A program made the translations under genes and the position numbers. A DNA stretch of 64,000 bases from Paenibacillus doosanensis (GTDB lineage: Bacteria > Bacillota > Bacilli > Paenibacillales > NBRC-103111), in contig NZ_JANYUY010000006.1 in NCBI RefSeq assembly GCF_025060755.1, positions 62,001-126,000 on the forward strand. The letters are read 5' to 3'. A model generated the notes under the pieces. The model worked only from the letters and a program-made list of their open reading frames with translations, was not told where the DNA came from and made no database searches. Positions 57,001-64,000 of this stretch are shown in pieces (the stretch's first letter is position 1; each line of letters starts with the position of its first letter).

Positions 57001-57354
57001 CGCTTCGATGTAAGGAAGAGCGTATCCGTTAGCAGGATCGTCAGCTTTAACATCGTTGAAGGAGGAAGTTTTCAAGGAAGTGTCAACTTTCAGTTTGAAA
57101 ACCAAAGCTGCAACTTTAGCGAACTGAGCGCGGTTCATTTGGTCTTTCAGGCCGAATGTACCTTCAGATACGCCGTCGAAAATTCCTGCGGAAATCATTG
57201 CGTCAAACTTAGCTTTAGTAGCCGCGTCAAGATCTTTCAAATCGCTGAAATCAGCGGAAGTTTTAGCAGCTTCAGCTTCTTCCCCAAATGCTACGGAAGA
57301 AAACATCGAGAATGCCATAGCAAGGGACAAGATTGTAGATAAACTTTTCTTCAT
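54073..57354 (-). CDS. Major S-layer protein candidate with N-terminal SLH domains
   Basis: 1093 aa. Signal peptide KKSLSTILSLAMAFSMFSSVAFGEEAEA; three SLH modules at about 30-220 (FSDLKDLDAATKAKFDAMISAGIFDG; SFNDVKADDPANGYALPYIEAVKAAGITDGY; VSDWAKGYVALALEKKLLTN). The TRAE-type signatures are NRAQ, TKEQ and TRDL, so the third is degenerate. The rest is a beta-rich, Ser/Thr/Asp-rich repeat region. Codon use is strongly biased, fitting high expression. ATG 57354 lies behind GAGGAGGAG and AAAAGG; an in-frame ATG at 57432 with AAGGGGGTGA and a GTG at 57444 give tandem starts. SLH domains bind pyruvylated secondary wall polymer. Confidence 0.9.
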   Translation of the reverse strand: MKKSLSTILSLAMAFSMFSSVAFGEEAEAAKTSADFSDLKDLDAATKAKFDAMISAGIFDGVSEGTFGLKDQMNRAQFAKVAALVFKLKVDTSLKTSSFNDVKADDPANGYALPYIEAVKAAGITDGYAEGEYNPAGEVTKEQLAAFLLRGLKLDSDAKATPGVSDSTVSDWAKGYVALALEKKLLTNNSDGTFGGTTAATRDLLVLGSYEAKQQYKPDFNGKYAIASLKATDAKELTLELNGALSADDAKNLKIEVKKDGNVLSSGYTTKWNDDRTTATLTFDTKFVENTFDVTISGLSNIDDTAKTSSVTTTKEKVTKIDFLTASDTLPLAVDKNGDPLYSGYKVRIDFKATNQYGKQASFIASNFDIRVSDRDASITSIAGAQAFNLTEGSKTERNDRLSITILHEDSGVQVNKIFTIGDEPIVSKIEVGDLLNSSGNKVDAVESNSYAFLDLKAWDQYGLRVENKGLLNDSVTVSTTDRDLEIGDDDKDAFVDDAVGDTAADLKLRSTNNEEKTVNVNIFARGGQSVSKDIKIKASKVPATVEFGSYNYTLAEGDVHTQDESVDNKFYVPLVLKDSNGDLLDADDIVDAYGDGRDKLDIRSSGGINLASSEIATSGTHKGQIEIQDVDRKGSASITVTLRDFPNQKATMNISVGDVREAQEIKFSTAPKKQMVAGSNGAVTDNELKFKIYDQQGAEMKYISKDSKYVDNGYFVKLIYSGPSGDTNTYLASKQKATDGSNAAYGNRKDVFLASSSEATYTSKIYDLKTAQELLGANDWDNFFDKSFKVYSKEGAAEGSFTVKAELYSYDIKFKDSSDKYLDANAKLVDSVSQTIEVIDPKKAQNKLTYEAYLDKGVNNTILAGDDYLNLNTVVDAAYMRANYPKLGKEIKIRAKNSGGEEVKLPTNIVSVSSSNPSVANIADKKFVYGLDAGTAKLNVIFVNAKNEQQTAQIELTTKNEGPSVATISLKKTGKTATGAASLVNKFLWDKDLAEKITVKDQYGDEIVSEGAPGSLNEENGASDQYLQGHVGILGLSFYVSDVVASGTGTATVDSKTGQITKVDGDVSSFTINVLAPSGVTASFAVTVGSAN

Positions 57355-57556
57355 AACCTTTTTTTCTCCTCCTCGAATATCTTTCGGTTGTTGAGAGTTT
57401 TGTTTAAATAAATTAGAGCTCGATTCTCTCATTAGCCGATTCACCCCCTTCCCAGAGTTGAGCGAATTAATTATTATAAAGGTCTGCAACGTATAGGATT
57501 GCAGAAACTAGTAAACAATAAAACTGGTAGAGCTAGGGACTCGCATACCCTTATAC

Positions 57557-57585
57557 ATTATACACTGCAAAACTATTAAGGTAAA
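57557..57585 (-). promoter_or_regulatory. S-layer gene promoter
   Basis: Minus strand -35 TTTACC (57585-57580), 17 bp, perfect -10 TATAAT (57562-57557). The start near 57550 gives a long leader (about 196 nt to ATG 57354) containing a CTGCAA/TTGCAG hairpin. Confidence 0.7.
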
Positions 57586-57851
57586 GAGGGTATTTTGTGA
57601 AAAATATCCAACAAATGCTGGCCTTTATTGATGCCTTTTTGTTAGTTCACTGTATTAAACGCGTAGCCCTTTAAAAAGTTGCGCTGCTTTGAAAAACTTT
57701 TTTAAATTTATCAACGCCTGTATCCATGCTAAGATTCGAGCTTGTATATCATCTTGTACATCACTTTCGTATACTCGCTCGCTTACGAAACTTAGTATAC
57801 AACGATCTATCACCTACGTCATCACGAATTATTTTCCAATGTCGCGATACG
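57586..57851. repeat. S-layer upstream region with short repeats
   Basis: No gene. Direct repeats CTTGTATAT (57741-57749) and CTTGTACAT (57753-57761); inverted repeat TTTCGTA/TACGAAA (57765-57771 with 57784-57790); GTATAC twice (57769-57774, 57795-57800). They cluster in 60 bp about 160-240 bp before the promoter and could be regulator sites. Confidence 0.4.
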
Positions 57852-57879
57852 AAGAAAACCCCGCCGCACGGCGGGGTTT
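57852..57879 (-). terminator. Intrinsic terminator of the large SLH gene
   Basis: The minus-strand perfect 10-bp stem AAACCCCGCC/GGCGGGGTTT with a GTGC loop is followed by TTTCTTC, 7 bp after the stop at 57886. Confidence 0.93.
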
Positions 57880-57885
57880 AAGCTA

Positions 57886-60800
57886 TTATTTCGGTATTTT
57901 CTTTTGCTGTTTCAATACGCGAATCGCCACTGCCGCAGCTTCCGCTCTGGAGAAATAATCTTTTGGAGCAAAGCGCAGCGTTTGTTTCTTTTGCCCTTCA
58001 AGAAGCACATTCGGCATCCCTTCGATAAAGCCTTGCTTGGTTGCCGCTTCAACCGCAGAACGCGCATAATAATCGATGCTGGCCGCATCGGTAAATGATT
58101 TCTGCAAAGAAGCCAGCACAGCAGTATCATTGCTGTTCATCTTCAAGTCAGCCGCGCGAGCTATCATCACCGCAGCGTCCTGCCTTGTGATGGCATCGTG
58201 ATGACCGAAATAACCGTCGCTGTTGCCCCGAACGATTCCCGCTCTTGCCGCAGCTTCAATATGCTTGAAGTCGTACAAGCCGGCAGAGTCGGTCAAATAA
58301 TTGCCTCTTTGAACGTCTTTAAAGGTTCCGTCATATTTCGGATCGGTGCTATCGATAATATTCGTATCTTCGTTTTCTAAAGGAATATTGAAGATTTTAA
58401 CGAGCATGGTTACGAATTCGCCGCGCGTAATCGACTCATCCGGCAAAAATTTGGTCGGACTCGTTTCCTTATTCGTCATAATTCCTTTGGAATACAAAGT
58501 ATCCAGGAAATCGCGAGCCCATGAATGGTTCGTCACGTCGTCGAAGCTGTCATCCATATACATAACTTGATAATACCCGAAAGAGTCGAAAGGTACGGTA
58601 ATCGAGTTACTTTTCAGGTCAATCACTCCGCCGATATTTCTCCATTCCGGACGGGCCACGTTAGGATCACCGTTATTATCGGCAAACGTATTGAATTGGA
58701 ATACGGTAATGTATTTCCAAGCGTCGTCTCTAATGTTAGGATCGTATTTCAACGTCAAGCTGCCCCGCTTGGTAGGCACAACCATATCTTTAATGTAACG
58801 ATTGTAGAAAGTGTCGTTCGACGAACTATACTGCGACGCCTCATTAGGCAAACGTCCGCTGCCTTCCAAAGCATCCTTCAGCTTCAAATCTTCATTTGGA
58901 GCCGATATTTCCTCAATCGTACCGCCGTCGATCCAGAATCGTTTACTGGCAGGCTTGAACCGTCCCGTCGTTTCCACCAAGAAGTTCTTACCGCTGCGAT
59001 CCTCAAGTTCCTTATCGACACGGCCGTCGTCATTGCTTGCAATGCCGAACAGGATTTTTCGGTCAGCCGATATATACTGCTTTTCCGCCGTTCTGTCATT
59101 GCGCATGAGCTTCGTGTCCTTAGGGAACGTTAACACTAAATCGCCATTAAACACTTTGAACGAGCTTGCCAACTTCGCCTTGTATTGGTTGCCTTCAATG
59201 GGCGTATCTACATTATAAAGGATAAAGCTTCCGCTTAATTTACCGGAAGACCGGTTGACGGTGAACTTAATTTCATTTTTGCCCGGCTTTAAACCCGTTG
59301 CTTCATAATAATATATCCCCGGCTGATTAGGGTCCGTTTCTTTTACAGCTTCCTCTTTGCCAAACAATACGCTGTCCGCATTTTCAGCAAGAATCGTGAT
59401 CTTCTGGAAGTTCTTATTAATGTTGGCTTGATCTTTGCCGTCTTCATTTTTAATCAAGGTAGGAACCAAGATTTGATAAGGCGTAGGTTCCCTAGTTATG
59501 GAGAACGACTTGCTTACCGTAGCTCCGCTGGAGTTCGTACCTGTAACGGTGAACGTATACGTTCCGAAATCATTCAGCGAAATTGAGTCTACCGAACGAA
59601 ATACCGTTGTCGTCGCGCCAGCCGCTACAGGGGAAATGTTGACTGTAGCCGGCGATGTGCTGCCCGGTTTCAAATATGTTACAGATAAGCTGGCATTTGC
59701 CGCAGAACCACTGATTTTCATTTGATTGGCTGTCGTATAATACGTATCCGGCCGCGTATCTTTGCTAAATCGAACATCCTTCGGATCATAATCCGGGGCA
59801 AAGCTTACAATAGTCGGTAAAAAATTGCTGAATACAAAAATATCGTAGTTGGCTTCCGTCACTTTCTGGTTGTTGATAAAGATTTCAAAGTGAACCGGCT
59901 TGCGCCCGTCGTCCGTGCCGAAGTAAGCAGCGGCATCGACTTTTACGGTGAACCGCCCCGTCGCCGGATCGAGTGTGATCGGGGAAGCGGTAGCAGAATT
60001 GGTAACTACTTTGTTATTAATGGATACGGTCATTTCCCCGGAGCCCAAATTAACTACTCTACCCGAAATACAAGGCCCGCCTTGATCTGCACATGTAATT
60101 TCGGTTGCACTCTTCACAACCATACCATCAAATATGTTATCGACAATAATATAAGGCGCTGCTGAGATGATAAGATCATAAGACTTGGCTCCCGCAGGCA
60201 CTGATTCGTAGGCGGCATCGTAAGGAATCACTTCAAGCGTCGAAGCCCCGTCGCGTATTCCTTGCAAAATAATGTCCGCCGTCCCGGTTGTTCCTGCCGT
60301 AAGAGGATAGATGCCCCCGCTGTGACTCCCGTCGTCATAGGCATTTCCATTTAGCTTCACAAGCACTTGCGATGCATTCACCGCAGTAACTCGCAGCGTT
60401 GCCGGGAATTCGGTGATTTGGGTATTGCCCGTTTCGTTTAATACTGGGCTTGGCGTTACATTAGGGATAATGCGCTCCACCTTGTCCACGTAAGCAGCAT
60501 CTTGATCGACAAAGTTAAACGTAAAGCTGGACTTCGTCGTATCGATTAAATTTTTATGAACGAAAGTGACATCGATTTGCTGAAACCTGCGGCTTTTATT
60601 AATCGGCAAATCAAGCTGAATGTTGTGAACTTCATATGCGCCCGACGAATCGACCGTAACATTTGCATTAACCGTATTCAATGCAGGCACAAAGGTCGGA
60701 GTTTCGTTTTCATTAAGAACGCCGGGATTGGACGGGTCGACGAAAGCCATCTTTTTATCGTTAAAATTGTAACGAAGCTTGTACACACCGCCTGTGCCCA

Positions 60801-61734
60801 CCATTTCAATGTCGGCATATACGTAATCGGATACTCCGCTGGTTCTGGTTGTTTTCAGTGAGGTGGAGAAAGTTACGTTATTGCCGACTGTCGAGCTTTT
60901 TTCAAGCGTCGGATGCTGGCTCGCGCTGAGTTTTTTCGTCGGTGCGGCCGACGGCGTGCTTTTTGAATCGATATAAGAATTATAGGCGAATGCCTTGCCG
61001 TCATCGTAAATAAACGATTTGACCAAGTTATAGGTATTCGTGCTGTTCTTAGACACGAAAGTAACATCGTTATCTCCGGGAACAAACTTAATATCGTTGA
61101 CCCTGCCGGTGTTCGTAATATAGGTAAAAGTTCCGCGTGTAAAATTGGCAGGTATGTAGGAAGTCGCGCCTCCGTTCAAGTATGCCTCAATGCTTGTCGC
61201 ATTGCCGGCTGCACCTGTAATCGTAGCCCCGGTATAAGGAGCTTTCTTAGGATACATTTGTCCGTCAACGATGGAATCGCCGTTCATGTAGAGATTACTA
61301 ATAGTAGAAACGGGAATATAGTACGCCCAACTTGGCGCCGATGCGGTATTGACCGTTCCATCGAACCTCAGCACAATTTTGTTCAAGCCTTCAGTCAAGT
61401 TTACATTAGTAAATGTAATCTGATTATTTCCCGATTTTACAGGCTTGCTGGTTTTGTCTACGAAAGACTTGCCCGTACTCATATTTGTGACTTCAAAATA
61501 AATGTTGCTCATCTCTTCATCGGAGATGCCGTTAACATCCGCGATGACAGTGATCGGGTTAGTCGTGAACTGGTCTACCGCTGCATTTGCTCCCGGCGGT
61601 TCCTGCGTATTGCGGTACTGCAAATTCGATATGCTTAGCGTCACCTCGGCAAACGCCGTGATAGGTGCCACCAAGCTGATCAGCAGCGCCAACACAATAG
61701 ACAAGCTCGTCCACTTGTAAGTTAGTCGTTTCAA
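57886..61734 (-). CDS. Large cell-surface protein with C-terminal SLH domains
   Basis: 1282 aa. Signal peptide (YKWTSLSIVLALLISLVAPITAFA), then about 1050 residues of repeated beta-sandwich modules of Ig/Big type (for example ITVIADVNG, TTTSNLYMNGDSIVDGQ-like and DFGTYTFTVTGTNSSG). Three SLH domains end the protein, about 1080-1282, with signatures TRGE, TRQD and SRAE. SLH at the C-terminus, unlike the neighbouring S-layer gene, marks a cell-wall-anchored accessory protein or adhesin rather than the lattice itself. The start is TTG at 61734 behind AAGGAGGAACCACCC. A lone CADQGGPC pair of cysteines near residue 550 is notable in an otherwise Cys-free surface protein. Confidence 0.88.
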   Translation of the reverse strand: MKRLTYKWTSLSIVLALLISLVAPITAFAEVTLSISNLQYRNTQEPPGANAAVDQFTTNPITVIADVNGISDEEMSNIYFEVTNMSTGKSFVDKTSKPVKSGNNQITFTNVNLTEGLNKIVLRFDGTVNTASAPSWAYYIPVSTISNLYMNGDSIVDGQMYPKKAPYTGATITGAAGNATSIEAYLNGGATSYIPANFTRGTFTYITNTGRVNDIKFVPGDNDVTFVSKNSTNTYNLVKSFIYDDGKAFAYNSYIDSKSTPSAAPTKKLSASQHPTLEKSSTVGNNVTFSTSLKTTRTSGVSDYVYADIEMVGTGGVYKLRYNFNDKKMAFVDPSNPGVLNENETPTFVPALNTVNANVTVDSSGAYEVHNIQLDLPINKSRRFQQIDVTFVHKNLIDTTKSSFTFNFVDQDAAYVDKVERIIPNVTPSPVLNETGNTQITEFPATLRVTAVNASQVLVKLNGNAYDDGSHSGGIYPLTAGTTGTADIILQGIRDGASTLEVIPYDAAYESVPAGAKSYDLIISAAPYIIVDNIFDGMVVKSATEITCADQGGPCISGRVVNLGSGEMTVSINNKVVTNSATASPITLDPATGRFTVKVDAAAYFGTDDGRKPVHFEIFINNQKVTEANYDIFVFSNFLPTIVSFAPDYDPKDVRFSKDTRPDTYYTTANQMKISGSAANASLSVTYLKPGSTSPATVNISPVAAGATTTVFRSVDSISLNDFGTYTFTVTGTNSSGATVSKSFSITREPTPYQILVPTLIKNEDGKDQANINKNFQKITILAENADSVLFGKEEAVKETDPNQPGIYYYEATGLKPGKNEIKFTVNRSSGKLSGSFILYNVDTPIEGNQYKAKLASSFKVFNGDLVLTFPKDTKLMRNDRTAEKQYISADRKILFGIASNDDGRVDKELEDRSGKNFLVETTGRFKPASKRFWIDGGTIEEISAPNEDLKLKDALEGSGRLPNEASQYSSSNDTFYNRYIKDMVVPTKRGSLTLKYDPNIRDDAWKYITVFQFNTFADNNGDPNVARPEWRNIGGVIDLKSNSITVPFDSFGYYQVMYMDDSFDDVTNHSWARDFLDTLYSKGIMTNKETSPTKFLPDESITRGEFVTMLVKIFNIPLENEDTNIIDSTDPKYDGTFKDVQRGNYLTDSAGLYDFKHIEAAARAGIVRGNSDGYFGHHDAITRQDAAVMIARAADLKMNSNDTAVLASLQKSFTDAASIDYYARSAVEAATKQGFIEGMPNVLLEGQKKQTLRFAPKDYFSRAEAAAVAIRVLKQQKKIPK

Positions 61735-61929
61735 GGGTGGTTCCTCCTTATGTAATGATGCTTGGTTTTATTGGTTATAAGCTGTCGCTTGTCTGCCGAT
61801 AGTCAAAAACTCCTCCCTCATCCTTGGATTGCAAAAGTCTGTCTTCTTCGCCATATAAAGTGTCATGTACTCTTATTTATCGGTTTGAAGCCGCCAAAAA
61901 TTTAGTTTTATCCCGAAAATAGACACAAC
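61735..61929. other. Gap upstream of the large SLH gene
   Basis: No SigA promoter with standard spacing was found. A 28-codon minus-strand frame (61854-61768, MAKKTDFCNPRMREEF...) lies in it without an SD. TTGACT near 61810-61805 has no -10 at 17 bp. The region is otherwise unassigned. Confidence 0.3.
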
Positions 61930-61963
61930 AAAAAATCCCGAACCTAAGCGAGCAGGAACGGGA
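61930..61963 (-). terminator. Intrinsic terminator of tagO
   Basis: The minus-strand stem TCCCG-TT-CCT/AGG-TT-CGGGA with an internal loop is followed by six T residues, 19 bp past the tagO stop. Confidence 0.85.
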
Positions 61964-61981
61964 CTTTCGTAATCTTTATAG

Positions 61982-63103
61982 TTATTTGGTCATGCGCGAA
62001 CGGGCGCTAACCATCATCTTCACTTTTTGAAAAAATTGCAGCACAGGCTTCTTGGTCTGACTGATAATGCCTATCGCTTCAGCTCCCAATACCATAACGG
62101 CAAGCAGTACAACGATCAGCAGCACCATTCCCCATATCGTTTCTTGCTCCGACATATAGGATAAGAGCACCGCGGCGACTCCGAAAATAGAAGCGACTCC
62201 GTATATAATCAGCACCGTGATTCGATGGCTGAAGCCTAACTGCAGCAAACAGTGATGCAGGTGGCTTTTGTCCGGCTTCGAAATCGGCAGGTTGTTCACC
62301 CATCTGCGCAAAATCGCAAAGAACGTATCGGACAAAGGTACGCCCAAAATCATGATCGGCACCAACAGCGACAATACCGTAGCTTGTTTGAAGCCTAAAA
62401 TAGACAAGGTTGCCAAGCTAAACCCGAGGAATAACGCGCCAGAATCGCCCATAAAGATTTTGGCCGGGTGAAAATTGTAAAACAGAAAGCCGACGATGCT
62501 TCCAAGCAAAATAACGCTAAGCAGAACGACTGTAATATTGCCCATCATCAATGCCAATACGAGAATGGTCGTTGTTGCAATACCCGATACGCCCGCCGAT
62601 AGTCCGTCCAGTCCGTCGATCAGGTTAATTGCGTTGGTCACGCCGACAATCCAGAAAATCGTAAGCGGAACGGCTAGCCAAGTCAGTGAAACCGTCGTAT
62701 CCCCGAACGGCACATTCACCAAGTCGATGACGACCCCGGAATACACAACCACGCAAGCCGCAATAATTTGGCCCAGCAATTTGACCTTCGGAGACAAATC
62801 GAACCTGTCATCCAGCGCGCCGACGAGCACGATAATGGCTCCGCCTACCAGCAATCCAATCGCCACATCGCCGTTAAGCGAGTCAATGGCCGGCGAAATA
62901 ACGAAATAAGCTCCAACAAATCCAACAAAAATGGCCAAACCGCCCAGCCTCGGCATGATGCGACTATGTACCTTTCGATGATTAGGAGCGTCAACCGCGC
63001 CAACCCAAAAAGCAAATTTTTTCACCAAAGGCGTCATAAGAAGGGCGATCACGCATGCGACAGCAAAACCAATTCCGTATAAAACATTCATTTTTGTCTT
63101 CAC
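61982..63103 (-). CDS. tagO: Undecaprenyl-phosphate N-acetylglucosaminyl 1-phosphate transferase
   Basis: First step of wall teichoic acid or secondary wall polymer synthesis: moves GlcNAc-1-P to undecaprenyl phosphate. The 373-aa protein has about 11 membrane helices with the cytoplasmic motifs of the WecA/TagO/MraY superfamily: APNHRKVHSRIMPRLGG, GALDDRFDLSPK (DD), NAINLIDGLDGLSAG (metal Asp), IFMGDSGA, and the His-rich loop KSHLHHCLL. Start is ambiguous: GTG 63103 close behind AAAAGGGG, or ATG 63091. B. subtilis tagO also lies near degSU. The product feeds TagA, encoded just upstream. Confidence 0.93.
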   Translation of the reverse strand: MKTKMNVLYGIGFAVACVIALLMTPLVKKFAFWVGAVDAPNHRKVHSRIMPRLGGLAIFVGFVGAYFVISPAIDSLNGDVAIGLLVGGAIIVLVGALDDRFDLSPKVKLLGQIIAACVVVYSGVVIDLVNVPFGDTTVSLTWLAVPLTIFWIVGVTNAINLIDGLDGLSAGVSGIATTTILVLALMMGNITVVLLSVILLGSIVGFLFYNFHPAKIFMGDSGALFLGFSLATLSILGFKQATVLSLLVPIMILGVPLSDTFFAILRRWVNNLPISKPDKSHLHHCLLQLGFSHRITVLIIYGVASIFGVAAVLLSYMSEQETIWGMVLLIVVLLAVMVLGAEAIGIISQTKKPVLQFFQKVKMMVSARSRMTK

Positions 63104-63219
63104 AGCCCCTTTTATCTATAAAAACCCCAAACACTACAGATTATACTCCGTTTGAGACCCCAGCACCACATCAATTTTACGGAAAATAGGCGGTTTTTCG
63201 GGTGTTTTCATAGTGATTT
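63104..63219 (-). promoter_or_regulatory. tagA-tagO gap with possible promoter
   Basis: A consensus -10 TATAAT is at 63145-63140 on the minus strand, but the -35 at 17 bp is poor. No convincing terminator follows tagA, so tagO may be co-transcribed with tagA. Confidence 0.35.
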
Positions 63220-63963
63220 TCAAGGTTTCTGTACATTTTCTTTTTCGCGGATCACTTTCGCTGCGAATTTCGGCAGGACCAGCATTCGTTTATACCGCCA
63301 AGGCTCCTGCAGCAACCGATAAAACCACTCCAAGCGAAGCTTCTGGAACAACGCCGGCGCCCGCTTCAGCTTGCCTGACAATACGTCAAAGCTGCCACCC
63401 ACTCCCATAATGACCGGAACCTGAAGCTGTTCCTTATATTGGGCAATCCAAGGCTCCTGGGTATCCGCCGATCTTCCTACCAATAGGATGTCCGGATGAT
63501 GCGACCGAATATTCTCGATGACTTGCATATCTTCATCGGTTTTAAAGTATCCGTCCCGATAACCGACGAGCTGCAACGCAGGATATTGCTCTTTCAACCG
63601 AAGGGCCGCCGCCTCGATAATTTCGGGCGATGCCCCTAATAAAAATACTTTCCAGCCTTTGCTCTCGCCATGGCTCATCATCTGGTGTAACAGATCAAAG
63701 CCCGCTACGCGCTCGGTAACCGGATTCCCGATATAGTTGGCCGCCCATACGATGCCGGCGCCGTCAGGCACAATCAAGTCCACGCTCTTCATCATGTTCA
63801 AATAAGCCGGGTTTTCCAATGCCGACATTACCATAATCGGGTTAGCCGTTATAATCTGATGCGGCTTGCCGGATTCAATCATTCGGGTAATCAGGGCTAC
63901 CGTGTCCTTCATACTTAGTTTGGAGAACGGTACGCCGAATATCGAAACTTTCGGTATAGTCAC
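63220..63963 (-). CDS. tagA: WecG/TagA family glycosyltransferase
   Basis: Adds N-acetylmannosamine to undecaprenyl-PP-GlcNAc, the second step of the linkage unit. The 247-aa GT26 protein has KVSIFGVPFSKLSMKD at the N-terminus, ITANPIMVM, the catalytic Asp region SVDLIVPDGAGIVWA (about residue 65), GWKVFLLGASPEII, and VIMGVGGSFDVLSG. GTG 63963 is preceded by AGGAAGGGG. Complete gene; 37 bp to the window end. Confidence 0.92.
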   Translation of the reverse strand: MTIPKVSIFGVPFSKLSMKDTVALITRMIESGKPHQIITANPIMVMSALENPAYLNMMKSVDLIVPDGAGIVWAANYIGNPVTERVAGFDLLHQMMSHGESKGWKVFLLGASPEIIEAAALRLKEQYPALQLVGYRDGYFKTDEDMQVIENIRSHHPDILLVGRSADTQEPWIAQYKEQLQVPVIMGVGGSFDVLSGKLKRAPALFQKLRLEWFYRLLQEPWRYKRMLVLPKFAAKVIREKENVQKP

Positions 63964-64000
63964 TTGGAACCCCTTCCTTTGATGAAAAATGATGCGATTT

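Noticed and set aside
54175-57342. A 1055-codon open frame antisense to the S-layer gene
   Set aside because: It mirrors the S-layer gene nearly end to end, has no SD or promoter, and its product is an implausible Phe/Ser/Val/Cys-rich string. The strong codon bias of the S-layer gene removes the codons that would give stops on the other strand.
57741-57802. CRISPR-like repeat array
   Set aside because: The repeats are 7-9 bp, imperfect, and without regular spacers.
61768-61854. 28-codon frame MAKKTDFCNPRMREEF... upstream of the large SLH gene
   Set aside because: No SD in front of the ATG and no recognisable family; kept only as a note.
61735-61929. Cyclic-di-GMP riboswitch before the large SLH gene
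   Set aside because: The diagnostic GACGCAAAG-type core is missing.

Overview
The window is a Gram-positive, endospore-forming, motile chromosome, most likely Paenibacillus or a close relative in Paenibacillaceae. Support: an alpha/beta spore protein, S-layer homology (SLH) proteins, the DegS-DegU pair, a FliW-CsrA-Hag flagellar module, a LexA-type SOS box of the Bacillus kind, strong GGAGG ribosome sites with frequent GTG/TTG starts, and gene order close to Bacillus subtilis. From memory, the B. subtilis order degS-degU-comFA-comFC-yvyF-flgM-flgN-flgK-flgL-yviE-fliW-csrA-hag-flaG-fliD-fliS-fliT-hpf-secA-prfB-yvjA, followed by ftsE-ftsX-ctpB-minJ and uvrB-uvrA, is nearly all present here in the same order.

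Layout. 1-500: the 3' end of a siroheme nitrite/sulfite reductase. 0.67-5.8 kb: uvrB-uvrA, led by an SOS box. 6.1-7.6 kb: motA-motB. 7.7-13.7 kb: ftsE-ftsX, an M23 peptidase, ctpB and a MinJ-like PDZ protein. 13.9-17 kb: a VanW/G5 protein and a YcdB/YcdC-like secreted protein. 17.1-25.5 kb: a complete argCJBDFGH set behind one promoter with an ARG-box-like palindrome on its -10. 25.7-31.8 kb: a YitT-family protein, prfB with its programmed frameshift, secA, hpf and a cold-shock gene. 32.1-43.5 kb: the late flagellar block, with three candidate SigD promoters. 41.7-43.05 kb: a TnpB-only IS1341-type element inserted between yvyF and flgM. 43.6-48.7 kb: competence (comFA, comFC) and degS-degU. 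48.8-53.3 kb: a phosphodiester glycosidase, metK and a spore protein. 53.4-61.7 kb: a small secreted protein and two large SLH proteins. 62-64 kb: tagO and tagA homologues for the wall polymer.

The genes fit together as an envelope and lifestyle region. FtsEX, the M23 hydrolase, CtpB and MinJ act at division or sporulation. The TagO/TagA step builds wall polymers of the kind SLH proteins bind. DegSU, FlgM-SigD and FliW-CsrA set the motility state.

The most notable non-coding signals are: a cluster of DnaA-box matches at 31935-32033 bounded by intrinsic terminators; a consensus CsrA-binding hairpin in the hag leader; a metK leader with an intrinsic terminator overlapped by a 9-codon reading frame and no recognisable S-box; an S-layer gene with tandem in-frame starts; and a degS leader hairpin whose 3' arm can also pair with the degS Shine-Dalgarno. 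No CRISPR array, tRNA or rRNA was seen. All calls were made by eye without database searches.
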